Positions 26,095 to 35,260 are shown, counted from the first letter of the stretch. The stretch is DNA of 64,000 nucleotides from an uncultured Candidatus Entotheonella sp. (GCA_958295825.1 OY282375.1:3395489-3459488), one strand, 5' to 3'. Notes: generated by a model from the sequence alone, not told the origin. Made by a program: numbers and translations.

Positions 26095-27582
26095 TCAGTC
26101 CGTCACCTGGAAGATCACCTTGCCGGACGCGTAACCCGGATCCCGGCGACTGGCGACGCCCACGCCGCGGGTCGCCTTGGCGGAAAGTGGTGCCAGGGTC
26201 GTGGTCAACGTGCCCGCCTTGTTCCGACCCTCCACCGCGTCTTGGTACAGGTCCATTTTTTTCTGCGTCAAAATGGCGACCGTCAGGGTTCGACCGGTGG
26301 GCGCCATGGCGGGGAAGTAAAACGGCATCTGATCGGTAGGCAACACCAGCCTGCCCGCCGGTACGTGGTTGTCGCGGTGGTACTTGTTAGGAAACAGCAC
26401 GGTGACGTCGTCCTGCGGTCCGACGTTCACCACGTTCAGGTAGCCCGCCCGCGGCACGTCGATCGTGAAGACGACCTCGTCGTCAAGACGGTAGGCCTGC
26501 TCATTCGCCTCGACAATCAGCCGCTCGCCACGCCCGGCCAAGGTTTCCAGCTCCCGCCATCGCCGCCCGCCTTGAGCGGGGACGACCAGACGCAACGCCT
26601 TGGTCAACAACGCCGGGTTGCCGCCCAGCTGCGGCCGGTGCACCTTCCTCCCCCCCAACTCCGTTTCGATCTTGTTGCGGATGTAGGCCTCTACCTCGCC
26701 CTTGAGCGTCTTCAGGGTCAGGGTTCGCCCCTCGCTGGCTGCTGCCTTGACAATCGCATTCACCCCCAGGGTAAACACGCTGCCCTTACCCGTCGCCAGG
26801 GCTTGCTCGTCGTCGGCTGCCGCCGCCAGAAAGGCGAAATTATCGGGCCGTTCGCGTTGCCGCACCCCGACGTTCTTGGCATCCACCCCCACCGCATCCC
26901 TTTGACGCCCGTAGTCGCCCGGCATGTCCGGGTAGTAGAAGAACTTGCTGACCGCCTTGGACTCGCCAAGGCTGGCGTTGTCGACCCAGACGTTCTTGTG
27001 GGCCGTGCCCCTGCTGACCGCCTTGGACTCGGCAAGGCCGGCCTTGCCGAACCAGACGCTCTTGTGGACCGTGCCGCTGTGGCAGGCGTCGATCAACACC
27101 AACACGTCGCGGCTGCGCAGGCGCCGCAACAGGGCGCTGAAGGCGTCGTCGCGCAGGAACCTGTGCAGCGTTCGATCCCGGATCTGCGTGTCGTGCAGCA
27201 GCAGGGCCTCGTCCTTGGCGTCGGGCTCGTCGCCGTCGTCGTCCGGCACCCGCGTCCCGTGGCTGCTGACGTACACCAGCACCCGGTCGTCGCTCTCGGT
27301 GGCAGCGATCAAGGCCTCAAATTCTCGGGTAAAACCGTCAAGGGTGGCATCCGCGTCAGCCAGGGTTTTGATCTGTTCAAAACCCAGCCGGTCAGCAACC
27401 TCCTGCATGAGGCGGACGTCCAGGTCGATCCCCGGCAGGTTCATGCTGGAATCCGCAAATTGCCCGACGCCGACGATCAGAGCCCGGTCGGCCGCCGCGG
27501 CGAGGCTTGCGCCGGCCAGCACGCACAGGGTCGCCAATGCCAGGAAGCGGTTTCGTACACCTTGCCACGTGGTGCCATACAT
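26095..27582 (-). CDS. Secreted caspase with tandem insert and DUF4384 domain
   Basis: 495 aa. Signal peptide 1-31. The peptidase C14 domain has H108 in VYVSSHGTRV and C167 in LIDACHSGT, so it is probably active. After H108 there is an acidic loop (PDDDGDEPDAKDE). Immediately after the catalytic cysteine a 22-residue unit occurs twice in tandem (GT.HK.VW....L.ESKAVS), enlarging the loop near the active site. The C-terminal third is a DUF4384 domain (YRLDDEVVFTIDVPRAGYLN, VTVLFPNKYH). ATG 27582 has AAGGAGG upstream. The gene is in the ECF sigma/vWA/caspase operon. Confidence 0.88.
   Translation of the reverse strand: MYGTTWQGVRNRFLALATLCVLAGASLAAAADRALIVGVGQFADSSMNLPGIDLDVRLMQEVADRLGFEQIKTLADADATLDGFTREFEALIAATESDDRVLVYVSSHGTRVPDDDGDEPDAKDEALLLHDTQIRDRTLHRFLRDDAFSALLRRLRSRDVLVLIDACHSGTVHKSVWFGKAGLAESKAVSRGTAHKNVWVDNASLGESKAVSKFFYYPDMPGDYGRQRDAVGVDAKNVGVRQRERPDNFAFLAAAADDEQALATGKGSVFTLGVNAIVKAAASEGRTLTLKTLKGEVEAYIRNKIETELGGRKVHRPQLGGNPALLTKALRLVVPAQGGRRWRELETLAGRGERLIVEANEQAYRLDDEVVFTIDVPRAGYLNVVNVGPQDDVTVLFPNKYHRDNHVPAGRLVLPTDQMPFYFPAMAPTGRTLTVAILTQKKMDLYQDAVEGRNKAGTLTTTLAPLSAKATRGVGVASRRDPGYASGKVIFQVTD
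26944..27075 (-). repeat. Two tandem 66-bp coding repeats next to a caspase active site
   Basis: Units 27010-27075 and 26944-27009 encode GTVHKSVWFGKAGLAESKAV-SR and GTAHKNVWVDNASLGESKAV-SK. The frame is kept, so the duplication only lengthens the loop following the catalytic cysteine. Confidence 0.8.
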
Positions 27583-27676
27583 AGGCTTACCTCCTTCATC
27601 TGATGGGTTGGAGCATCTGCTTCGCAACCAGTTTCGATCCTGCATATCGTCCTCAACCACCTTATCAAACACCCGC

Positions 27677-29629
27677 TCAGCGCGGCAACGGCGCCATAGC
27701 GGCCGCGGACCGGGCCAGGCGGACGAGGCCGATGAACTCGCTCCGGTAACCGAAGGGGTCCTCGCCTCGCGCCTTTTGCGCCAGCGCCATCACGTCGTCG
27801 TAGCTGAAATCCGCGCTGTACCGCCCGCCGCGCAGCAACTGCCCGAAGGCGGCCACCGCGGCGGCAAAGCGCGCCTCGCGCGGGGCGGCGTCCACGCTCT
27901 CGAACCCATCGGCGGGGGTCACGGCGCGGACGATCTCGGTGCTGGTGTCGCCGTCCGGCAGCTTGTAGCGGATTTTCAGGTAGGCGTACTCGTCCGCAAA
28001 ATCAGTCCCCGGCTCCGCCGGCGTCAACTCGTAAATCGCGGTTGCCGTGTGGCCGACACCGATCTCCCCGGCGTCGACCTGGTCGTTGCGGAAGTCTTCC
28101 CGCCCGAGCATGCGGGTTTCGTAGCCGATCAGCCGGTACTCGCTCACCAGCGCCGGGTTGAACTCGACCTGGATCTTGACGTCCTTGGCAATGGGGAAAA
28201 GCGTTGCGGCGGCTTCCTCCACCAGCACCTTGCGCGTTTCCGACAGGCTGCCGACGTAGGCGGCGCTGCCGTTGCCGTTCTGCGCCAGACGCTGCATGAG
28301 ATCATCGTTGTCGTCGCCCATGCCGAAACCGAGCACGGACAGGAACACGCCGCCGTCGCGCTTGCGGGCGATATAGCTTTCGAGTTCCGCCGGGTCACGG
28401 ATGCCGACGTTGAAATCCCCATCGGTGGCGAGGATCACCCGGTTGACGCCGTCCGCCACGAAGTGCTGCTCGGCCAGCAGATAGGCTTGGCGGATGCCCT
28501 CGGCCCCGGCGGTCGAGCCGACCGCGTCCAGATGCTCGAGGCTGGCCGCGATCTTGCCTCGTTCGGCGACTCGGGTGGGGGCGAGCGCCAGGCCGGCCCT
28601 GCCCGCATAGGTGACGATGGCCACCGTGTCCTCGGGCGCCAGCACGCTCAGGAGCAGCTTGAACGAGTCGATCAGCAGCGGCAGCTTGTCGGCTTCGTCC
28701 ATGGAGCCGGAGGTATCGATCAGAAACACCAGATTGGCGCGCGCCGCCGCGCGGCGATCCCCCACGTAGCCCTGGATGCCGACGTGCATCAATCGGTTCG
28801 CCGCGTTCCAAGGCGCCGGCATCAGGGACACGTGGGCGGCAAAGGGCGTCTCGCGGCTGTCGGGCGGCGCGTAGTCGTAGGGAAAGTAGTTGATCAGTTC
28901 CTCGACGCGCACCGCCTCCTGCCGCGGCAGCACGCCGTCGTGCAGCGCAGCGCGCGTGAACCTGTAGGCGGCGGTACCGACGTCGATGGAGAAAGTCGAT
29001 ACCGGCTCCTCGGCGGTCACCTTCACCGGGTTGGGGTCGACATGGCTGAAGCGGTCCCGCCCTTGGTCAGGTCTGGCGGGTTCGGCAACGGGTTGCGGCT
29101 CTGTCATCACGGCCAGCGGCAGCGATTCTTCCCGGCGCTGCGACGCGATGCGTTCCATCACCGCAGCCACCTCGGCCTCCCGTATCCGTTTCATATCGGG
29201 CGGCGGCGACACCTCGGTGGGCGGCAAGGCCGGTTCCACCCGAAGCGGCGACGTTGACGCGCCGGGCGGCAAGGCGGCCGATGAGTCTGCCGAAGCGGGC
29301 CGCTCAACCGGCGGCAGGCCGGGCGAAAAGGCCGCTGGCGCCAACAGCAGCTGGCGCAGGACGACGCCGGCAACGATGAGAAAGGCGGCGCCAGTGAGAG
29401 CAAGCGCGGGGCGCGACATGGGCACGGTGCATCTCCTCACCCAGGACGTAAGCCTGGAGGCACTGTTGGGTGACACTTGCCCCTTATGACGCGCCGCCTC
29501 GCGAATTCCTTGGTGGCGACGATCGAAAGCCGCCGTTGCCGCCGCCACCGCCCGCGCCCGCGCCGCCATCGCGGGACGCGGCGTGGTCGCGCGCAGGGCG
29601 CTCGCCAGCCTCTCGAGTTCGTCGCTCAT
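27677..29629 (-). CDS. von Willebrand factor A (YfbK-type) membrane protein
   Basis: 650 aa. A cytoplasmic N-terminus (about 70 residues, helical), one membrane segment (74-95), a proline-rich linker, then a vWF_A N-terminal domain (YRFTRAALHDGVLPRQEAVR), a vWA domain with the MIDAS motif NLVFLIDTSGSMD (D305) and LATDGDFNVGI, and a C-terminal DUF3520-type domain. It binds a divalent metal and likely a protein partner outside the membrane. Its ATG overlaps the sigma-factor stop (ATGA), a pairing that is common for ECF factors, so it may act like an anti-sigma or signal-transfer partner. That role is inference. Confidence 0.9.
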   Translation of the reverse strand: MSDELERLASALRATTPRPAMAARARAVAAATAAFDRRHQGIREAARHKGQVSPNSASRLTSWVRRCTVPMSRPALALTGAAFLIVAGVVLRQLLLAPAAFSPGLPPVERPASADSSAALPPGASTSPLRVEPALPPTEVSPPPDMKRIREAEVAAVMERIASQRREESLPLAVMTEPQPVAEPARPDQGRDRFSHVDPNPVKVTAEEPVSTFSIDVGTAAYRFTRAALHDGVLPRQEAVRVEELINYFPYDYAPPDSRETPFAAHVSLMPAPWNAANRLMHVGIQGYVGDRRAAARANLVFLIDTSGSMDEADKLPLLIDSFKLLLSVLAPEDTVAIVTYAGRAGLALAPTRVAERGKIAASLEHLDAVGSTAGAEGIRQAYLLAEQHFVADGVNRVILATDGDFNVGIRDPAELESYIARKRDGGVFLSVLGFGMGDDNDDLMQRLAQNGNGSAAYVGSLSETRKVLVEEAAATLFPIAKDVKIQVEFNPALVSEYRLIGYETRMLGREDFRNDQVDAGEIGVGHTATAIYELTPAEPGTDFADEYAYLKIRYKLPDGDTSTEIVRAVTPADGFESVDAAPREARFAAAVAAFGQLLRGGRYSADFSYDDVMALAQKARGEDPFGYRSEFIGLVRLARSAAAMAPLPR

Positions 29630-30174
29630 GAGACCATCTCCTTATCTGCCGTCGCCAAGGCACGCAGGTGCTTGCGCGCCTGGTGCATCCGCCACGACAC
29701 CGTTGCCTCGGACACCCCGAGCACAACGCCCGCTTCCGCGTGCGGCAAGCCTTCTTCAAGCACCAGGACGACCGTCACCCGCAACGTTTCCGGCAAGCGG
29801 CGCAGGGTTCGCCGCAGCCAGGCGGATTGCTCCGCGCCCGCCACCTGGTCGGCGCGCGCGAGCGCCGCGCGCTCGGCAAACTCCCGCTCGTTGCGTTGCC
29901 GCGCGCCGTCGCGCCGCATGGCGTCGAGGGCGGCGTTGACGACCACCCGATGCAGCCAGGTGGTGAAGCGGCTCGCACCGCGGTAGGAGGCCAGCCGGGT
30001 CACCAGTCCGACGCAGACCTCCTGCGCCAGGTCTTCCGCCGCCGCGACGTCGTTGAGCACCCGGGCGCCGACCCGGTAAATCCGCTCGTAATGGCGTTCA
30101 ATGAGCAGGGTGAACGCCGCCCGGTCTCCCGCGCGCGCCCGGCGAACCAGCGCTTCGTCCGTATGCTCACCCAT
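29626..30174 (-). CDS. ECF-type RNA polymerase sigma factor
   Basis: About 182 aa of the sigma-70 ECF group. Region 2 reads LIERHYERIYRVGARVL and AAEDLAQEV with RFTTWLHRVVVNAALD. Region 4 reads LRRLPETLRVTVVLVLEEGL and VLGVSEATVSWRMHQARKHL. It is the first gene of the minus-strand operon with the vWA protein, three caspases, a subtilase and OmpA, so it probably controls that set and perhaps the VR genes. Start codons at 30174, 30195 or 30219 are all possible; I chose 30174 because the domain begins soon after, although no strong ribosome site is visible. Confidence 0.88.
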   Translation of the reverse strand: MGEHTDEALVRRARAGDRAAFTLLIERHYERIYRVGARVLNDVAAAEDLAQEVCVGLVTRLASYRGASRFTTWLHRVVVNAALDAMRRDGARQRNEREFAERAALARADQVAGAEQSAWLRRTLRRLPETLRVTVVLVLEEGLPHAEAGVVLGVSEATVSWRMHQARKHLRALATADKEMVS

Positions 30175-30359
30175 TCTCAGGCAACCCGTGTGCATGAAGA
30201 TCAACGATTGTCCCGGCATGAAACCCGGCGTCACGCGCCGTGAAGAAAGGACTGCTGAAACGCCGGTCTCTCCGGCCCGCCCGTCCGAATCCACAGGCTC
30301 GCGTGCCAGGGCGATGGCCTCGCGTCGCCTGTCAGACGCCGAAACGCCAAAATTTTCGA

Positions 30360-30380
30360 CCAGGGGGCGAAGCCCCCTGG
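30360..30380 (-). other. Hairpin 2 downstream of variable region 2
   Basis: Same 9-bp arms and GAA loop as hairpin 1, 25 nt after the stop of the VR2 gene. Confidence 0.7.
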
Positions 30381-30405
30381 ACCCCCGAGGTAAGGAGGTA
30401 ACGAT

Positions 30406-30519
30406 TCAAGGGGTAAGCGTCCGGGCAATTCGGAAACCCAGCTTGCCGCTGCGGCTACCGGTGGTGTACCTGTTGCGGAAGGCGGCACGGAGGTTTCTCG
30501 GAATGAAGTACCAGGAACC
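30406..30519 (-). repeat. DGR variable region VR2
   Basis: C-terminal 38 codons with stop. Variable residues are Y F I, R, N, F, N, R, Y, S, S G K in the constant frame GSW..P.LRAA.R.TTG.R...LGFRI. Confidence 0.88.
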
Positions 30520-32424
30520 GCCGCGCGCCGCGCGCTGGCTGCAATCCCCCCGTTCCCACGCCCGGCCATCGCCCGGCGCGCCCTCATAACTGTCGTTCCA
30601 ACAGTCCTGAACCCACTCCCGAACGTTGCCGCTCAGGTCGTGCAGACCCAACTCGTTGGCGCCCTTCTGGCCGACCGGATGAGTGCGGTCTCCGCTGTTA
30701 TCCTCATACCAAGCCACAGATCCCGCGTCATGACCGCCGGCATACAGGTAACCACGGCTCTGGCGACCGCCGCGCGCCGCGTACTCCCATTCCGACTCCG
30801 TCGGCAACCGGTAACGCTTCCCCGTCCGGGTGTTCAGCTTCTGGAGAAACGCCTGCACGTCGTCCCAACTGACCCGCTCTACCGGACACTCGGAACAACC
30901 CTTGAAAAAACTCGGGTTCCCTCCCATCACCGCCTCCCACAGCGCCTGCGTGACCTCATACTTGCCGATCTCGAAACTGCCCACCTCGACCCGATGAGCC
31001 GGCTTCTCATCACCGTAACAATTACGGTCCCGCCCGCGCTGGCAGCCCATGATGAAGCTGCCGCCCGCCACCCGAACCATCACCAGGAGCTTTTCCAGTT
31101 CCTCCTGCTCCGCCTGCTCTTGCTGACGACGACGCTGCTCGGCCACGCGCTCCGCCTCCGCCGCAGCCAGGCGTGCCTTCTCCTGCTCCGCGCGCTGACG
31201 ACCCGACGCCAGCAATACCTTCGCCGTCTCCACCTCCAGATGACCCGTTACCGACCCGCCCCGCGATGCCTGCCACCGCCTGATCGCGCCGCGCGTGTCA
31301 CGACCGAACCAACCGTCCACAGGACCCGGATCAAACCCCTCCGCAGCCAAGCCCAACTGAACCAGACGCCGGTCCGCCCGACTCAACTCCAAACCCGCCT
31401 CTACCGACGGCGGCGTCGGGTCGGGGCGCCGCAGTATGTCCCGCAGCCGGTTGTGCGCCAGCACTGCGTAGACGCCGTTCGGATAGCGGTCGAGATACGC
31501 CTGAACGTCCGCCGCGTTCGGACTGTCCTTCACCGATTCCCAGAACAACAACTCGCGCTCCGCTGCCAGACGCTCCGACGCCAACTGCTCAGCCGTCAAA
31601 CGCTCCGACGCAGGCCCCTCCGCCGGCGCCGACGGCATCGCCTCCGACGGCCCGGGGACGGCTCCCGGCGCCAGACGAACGATCTGCGACAGCGACGAGT
31701 GCGTCCAGGGCTTCTGCTGCTTATCCGTGCGCTCCAACACCGAGGCCGTTACCTCGGTGAACAGATCATGCACGCTCAAGCCCGGCGTCTCCAGGTGCTC
31801 CAGAAGCGCCGCCGTGTACGGCGAATGCTTCCCCAAGCCGTCCGCCGCCACGGCTCCCGGTTCCGTGGCATAGGCAATCAGCGTGCCGCCGGCGCTCTCC
31901 ACCCGCGCCAGCCCACGGCTCGCCGCCATCTCCCGGCTCAGACCCAGCGAACGCGCCAACTCCCCCGCCAGCGGATTGTTGCGGCAGGCGTCCAGAATTA
32001 CCAGGTTCGTCGCGCTGCGCATCACATCCAGGACGGAAGCCAGTTCGATAGCGCCGCGTTTGAGGTCCTGCCTCGTCTCCAGTTGCAGATCGACCGGCGC
32101 CAGGTAGTTGCGACCGGCCACCTGCAAGCCGTGCCCGGCATAGAAGAACAGGGCTATCGTCGCCGAACGCGCCGCGTCCTCGAACGCCGTAATCTTGGCG
32201 TAGAAGGCATCCTCGTCCACGTCCCGGCCCTCGATGACCTCGAAGCCCAGCCGACGCAGCGCCGCAGCCACCGCAGTGGCATCGTTGACCGGGTTCTTCA
32301 GCGCCGCAGTCTCCTGCTCGTAGGCCGCATTGCCGACCACCAGCGCCACGCGCTCGGCGGCCCCGACAACGGGCGTCAGGGTGAGCAGGATGGAGAACAG
32401 AAGGAGATGAAGTGGCAAACGCAT
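30406..32424 (-). CDS. Secreted caspase - coiled coil - FGE protein, DGR target 2
   Basis: 672 aa. Signal peptide 1-22. Peptidase C14 domain with H98 (FFYAGHGLQV) and C147 (LVILDACRNN). A basic/acidic linker with WESVKDSPNAADVQAYLDRYP near 295-315; a peptidoglycan-binding-1-like domain 340-405 (ELSRADRRLVQLGLAAEGF); a charged coiled coil 410-445 (AEQEKARLAAAEAERVAEQ); and the FGE fold 446-672 (MVRVAGGSFIMGC, PTESEWEYAARGG, ELGLHDLSGNVREWV). Residues 636-672 are the variable tip. ATG 32424 has GGAGG 9 nt upstream; earlier in-frame codons lie across the promoter. The gene is preceded by a CCDC90-like gene and its own conserved promoter. The FGE subtype is shared with DGR targets 3 and 5, not with 1 and 4. 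Confidence 0.9.
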   Translation of the reverse strand: MRLPLHLLLFSILLTLTPVVGAAERVALVVGNAAYEQETAALKNPVNDATAVAAALRRLGFEVIEGRDVDEDAFYAKITAFEDAARSATIALFFYAGHGLQVAGRNYLAPVDLQLETRQDLKRGAIELASVLDVMRSATNLVILDACRNNPLAGELARSLGLSREMAASRGLARVESAGGTLIAYATEPGAVAADGLGKHSPYTAALLEHLETPGLSVHDLFTEVTASVLERTDKQQKPWTHSSLSQIVRLAPGAVPGPSEAMPSAPAEGPASERLTAEQLASERLAAERELLFWESVKDSPNAADVQAYLDRYPNGVYAVLAHNRLRDILRRPDPTPPSVEAGLELSRADRRLVQLGLAAEGFDPGPVDGWFGRDTRGAIRRWQASRGGSVTGHLEVETAKVLLASGRQRAEQEKARLAAAEAERVAEQRRRQQEQAEQEELEKLLVMVRVAGGSFIMGCQRGRDRNCYGDEKPAHRVEVGSFEIGKYEVTQALWEAVMGGNPSFFKGCSECPVERVSWDDVQAFLQKLNTRTGKRYRLPTESEWEYAARGGRQSRGYLYAGGHDAGSVAWYEDNSGDRTHPVGQKGANELGLHDLSGNVREWVQDCWNDSYEGAPGDGRAWERGDCSQRAARGGSWYFIPRNLRAAFRNRYTTGSRSGKLGFRIARTLTP

Positions 32425-32528
32425 CGAGCGGGTCCTCCAGGAGAAGCCGCCTCGACGTGCGGCCCGGAGCCCTTGCCGGACCGGGACGGCGGAAGCGGCG
32501 CGTGGGTATCTGGGGCGTGAAGCACCGT

Positions 32529-32558
32529 AACTTAGCACACCCGGAGCTTGCGTGTTAA
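32529..32558 (-). promoter_or_regulatory. Candidate promoter of DGR target 2
   Basis: On the minus strand TTAACA, 18 bp, TAAGTT, about 105 bp before the ATG. The same box pair is kept in front of targets 3 and 5. Confidence 0.4.
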
Positions 32559-32609
32559 GTGCGTTGCGAGGATGGAAGCAGCAGGGAGGGAAAACAGGGG
32601 AGGCAGAAC

Positions 32610-32990
32610 CTACTCGAAAATCAATTCCTTGACGAGGATACCGAGGAAGCCGAAGGCAATGAGGACGTAGAGCCCCACCAGCCAGGAGCGGATTTGCGCA
32701 ACGCTCTGGCTCAGACCGTTGAGGCGCTGATTCATATCGTTGAAGCGCTGATTCACGTCGTCGAAACGCTTGTCGACCTGCTCGAAGCACTTGTCGACCT
32801 GCTCGAAGCGATCATGGATGGTACTGATAGCGGCGCGCAATTCCACCACGTCCGCCTTGGTGGCGACTTGCGCGACAATCGCCGTGCTCAGCGCGTCGTC
32901 GAGCTCTTCGACGAGAACCTGCGCCTGGGGCTCGGGCATGCCGCTGTCCGACAGCCTGGTTTTCAGCCGGAGGGTGTCAACGATGGGCAT
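32610..32990 (-). CDS. CCDC90/DUF1640-like coiled-coil membrane protein, copy a
   Basis: 126 aa. Head region DTLRLKTRLSDSGMPEPQA, then TKADVVELRAAISTIHDRF and a heptad stalk (FEQVDK and FDDVNQ-type units), ending in one membrane helix (WLVGLYVLIAFGFLGILVKE). This head-stalk-anchor plan is that of bacterial CCDC90/DUF1640 proteins, which form trimers anchored by the C-terminus. ATG 32990 has AAGGAGG 7 nt upstream; the 13-residue longer form has no ribosome site. It is encoded upstream of caspase-FGE target 2 on the same strand, so it may be its membrane partner (inference). Confidence 0.82.
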   Translation of the reverse strand: MPIVDTLRLKTRLSDSGMPEPQAQVLVEELDDALSTAIVAQVATKADVVELRAAISTIHDRFEQVDKCFEQVDKRFDDVNQRFNDMNQRLNGLSQSVAQIRSWLVGLYVLIAFGFLGILVKELIFE

Positions 32991-33258
32991 GGGATGCCTC
33001 CTTGGGAAGGGATCAGGAAGGCTGATCACGGCACTCTATCACACCGAGGGTCCGCGTTTCCTGAATTTTCTTCTCTGAATCTCTTCTCCGCACGTGGCAC
33101 GAACCCCTGCATGGGGATGCAAGACCGGCAGGCGGCCGGACCTTGGGGCAAGCCGTTTTCGAGCTGGCGACGTATCGCGGCAGGATCGGGCGGCGCCTTT
33201 GCAGCCGTCCGCGCCGGCATGCCGCCTCGGCGCGCCCAAAACCCGCCACAAAATTCCG

Positions 33259-33279
33259 CCAGGGGGCAAAGCCCCCTGG
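33259..33279 (-). other. Hairpin 3 downstream of variable region 3
   Basis: Same 9-bp arms, with AAA as loop, 26 nt after the stop of the VR3 gene. The spacer has one extra C compared with the others. Confidence 0.7.
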
Positions 33280-33305
33280 CCCCCCCGAGGTAAGGAGGTA
33301 ACGAT

Positions 33306-33419
33306 TCAGGGGGTAAGCGTCCGGGCAATTCGGAAACCCAGACCGTAGTTGCGGTAGCCGGTGGTGTCCCTGAAGCGGTCGGCGGCATGGAGGCTTCGCG
33401 GTAAGTAGTCCCAGGAACC
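33306..33419 (-). repeat. DGR variable region VR3
   Basis: C-terminal 38 codons with stop. Variable residues are D Y L, R, S, D, F, R, D, Y, N Y G. The arginine before AA is replaced by histidine (CAT), the only off-pattern change at that site. Confidence 0.88.
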
Positions 33420-35156
33420 GCCGCGCGCCACGCGCTGGCTGCAATCCCCCCGTTCCCACGCCCGGCCATCGCCCGGCGCGCCCTCATAATCATCGTTCCA
33501 ACAGTCCTGAACCCACTCCCGAACATTGCCGCTCAGGTCGTGCAGACCCAACTCGTTGGCGCGCTTCTGGCCGACCGGATGAGTGCGGCCTCTATTACCG
33601 CCGGCATAAAAGTACCCACGGCTCTGGCGACCGCCGCGCGCCGCGTACTCCCATTCCGACTCCGTCGGCAACCGATAACGCTTCCCTGTCCGGGTGTTCA
33701 GCTTCTGGAGAAACGCCTGCACGTCGTCCCAACTGACCCGCTCTACCGGACACTCGGAACAACCCTTGAAAAAACTCGGGTTCCCTCCCATCACCGCCTC
33801 CCACAGCGCCTGCGTGACCTCATACTTGCCGATCTCGAAACTGCCCACCTCGACCCGATGAGCCGGCTCCTCGGCCTTGTAACAATCACCGTCCCGATCG
33901 CGCTGGCAACCCATGATGAAGCTGCCGCCCGCCACCCGAACCATTACCAGACCCAACCTCTCCCAGTGCTCCGCCTCTGCCGCAGCTTGGCGTGCCTCCT
34001 CCTGCTCCGCGCGCTGACGACCCGACGCCAGCAATACCTCCGCCGTCTCCACCTCCAGATGACCCGTTACCGACCCGCCCCGCGATGCCTGCCACTGCCT
34101 GATCGCGCCGCGCGTGCCACGACCGAAACAACCGTCCACAGGACCCGGATCAAACCCCTCCGCAGCCAGACCCAACTGAATCAGACGCCGGTCCGTCCGA
34201 CTCAACTCCAAACCCGCCTCTACCGACGACGCCGTCGCCTCCGGCGCCGGCGCTGCGGCGTCCAGCAATACCTCCAGCCGGTTGCGCGCCAGCACTGCGT
34301 AGACGCCGTTCGGATAGCGGTCGAGATACGCCTGAACGTCCGCCGCGTTCGGGCTGTCTTTCACCGACTCCCAGAACACCCGCTCCGCCGGCCCAGGGCT
34401 GGCTCCCGGCGCCAGACGAACGATCTGCGACAGCGACGAGTGCGTCCAGGGCTTCTGCTTCTTATCCGTGCGCTCCAACACCGAGGCCGTTACCTCGGTG
34501 AACAGGTTCTGCACGCTCAAGCCCGGCGTCTCCAGGTGCTCCAGAAGCGCCGCCGTGTACGGCGAATGCTTCCCCAAGCCGTCCGCCGCCACGGCTCCCG
34601 GTTCCGCGGCATAGGCAATCAGCGTGCCGCTGGCGCTCTCCACCCGCGCCAAACCCCGGTTCGGCGTCACCAGCCGGCTCGCACCCAGCAAGCGCACCAG
34701 CGGCCAGTAGTTGCGGCAGGCGTCCAGAATCACCAGGTTCGTCGCGCTGTTCATCACCTCCAGGACGGAAGCCAGCTCGATGGCATGGCGCCGCAAGTCC
34801 TGCCTCGTCTCCAGTTGCAGGTCGACCGGCGCCAGGTAGTTGCGACCGTCTACCTGCAAGCCGTGCCCGGCGTAGAAGAACAGCGACACCTCGGCGGAGC
34901 GCGCCGCGGCCTCGAACGCCATAATCTTGTCGTAGAAGGCATCCTCGTCCACGTCCCGGCCCTCGATGACCTCGAAGCCCAGCCGACGCAGCGCCGCAGC
35001 CACCGCAGTGGCGTCGTTGACCGGGTTCTTCAGCGCCGTAAGCTCCTGCTCGTAGGCCGCATTGCCAACCACCAGCGCCACGCGCTCGGCGGCCCCGACA
35101 GCGGGCGTCAGGGTGAGCAGGATGGAGAACAGAAGGAGATGAAGTGGCGAACGCAT
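33306..35156 (-). CDS. Secreted caspase - FGE protein, DGR target 3
   Basis: 616 aa and a close paralogue of target 2: signal peptide 1-22, caspase domain with H98 and C147 (LVILDACRNYW), peptidoglycan-binding-like domain, coiled coil and FGE fold ending in VR3. Compared with targets 2 and 5 it lacks the SAPAEGPAS linker, has a shorter coiled coil and has lost about a dozen residues in the FGE loop corresponding to AGSVAWYEDNSGD. The dyad is intact, so the protein should be active. Sequence just after the catalytic Cys (YWPLVRLLGAS) differs from target 2, which may alter substrate choice. ATG 35156 was chosen as in target 2. Confidence 0.88.
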   Translation of the reverse strand: MRSPLHLLLFSILLTLTPAVGAAERVALVVGNAAYEQELTALKNPVNDATAVAAALRRLGFEVIEGRDVDEDAFYDKIMAFEAAARSAEVSLFFYAGHGLQVDGRNYLAPVDLQLETRQDLRRHAIELASVLEVMNSATNLVILDACRNYWPLVRLLGASRLVTPNRGLARVESASGTLIAYAAEPGAVAADGLGKHSPYTAALLEHLETPGLSVQNLFTEVTASVLERTDKKQKPWTHSSLSQIVRLAPGASPGPAERVFWESVKDSPNAADVQAYLDRYPNGVYAVLARNRLEVLLDAAAPAPEATASSVEAGLELSRTDRRLIQLGLAAEGFDPGPVDGCFGRGTRGAIRQWQASRGGSVTGHLEVETAEVLLASGRQRAEQEEARQAAAEAEHWERLGLVMVRVAGGSFIMGCQRDRDGDCYKAEEPAHRVEVGSFEIGKYEVTQALWEAVMGGNPSFFKGCSECPVERVSWDDVQAFLQKLNTRTGKRYRLPTESEWEYAARGGRQSRGYFYAGGNRGRTHPVGQKRANELGLHDLSGNVREWVQDCWNDDYEGAPGDGRAWERGDCSQRVARGGSWDYLPRSLHAADRFRDTTGYRNYGLGFRIARTLTP

Positions 35157-35260
35157 CGAGCGGGTCCTCCAGGAGAAGCCGCCTCGACGTGCGGCCCGGA
35201 GCCCTTGCCGGACCGGGACGACGGAAGCGGCGCGTGGGTATCTGGGGCGTGAGGCACCGT

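Larger units (their letters stand above)
30360..33258. repeat. Duplication unit A (hairpin - VR2 gene - coiled-coil gene - spacer)
   Basis: About 2.9 kb that is directly followed by a near-copy (unit B, 33259-36051). Both contain hairpin, caspase-FGE gene, promoter, CCDC90-like gene and a ~270-bp spacer in the same order. A third copy with partial spacer is at 39557-42340. Confidence 0.8.

Noticed and set aside
26944..27075. Tandem repeat as CRISPR or regulatory repeat
   Set aside because: Only two in-frame units inside a coding region.
26945..29257. 770-aa plus-strand ORF opposite the vWA and caspase genes
   Set aside because: Spans two convincing minus-strand genes; no motif, repetitive R/H/G composition.
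30640..32520. 626-aa plus-strand ORF (also 33540-35252 and 39917-41788) opposite the VR genes
   Set aside because: Antisense of duplicated caspase-FGE genes. Repetition of this ORF merely follows the duplication.
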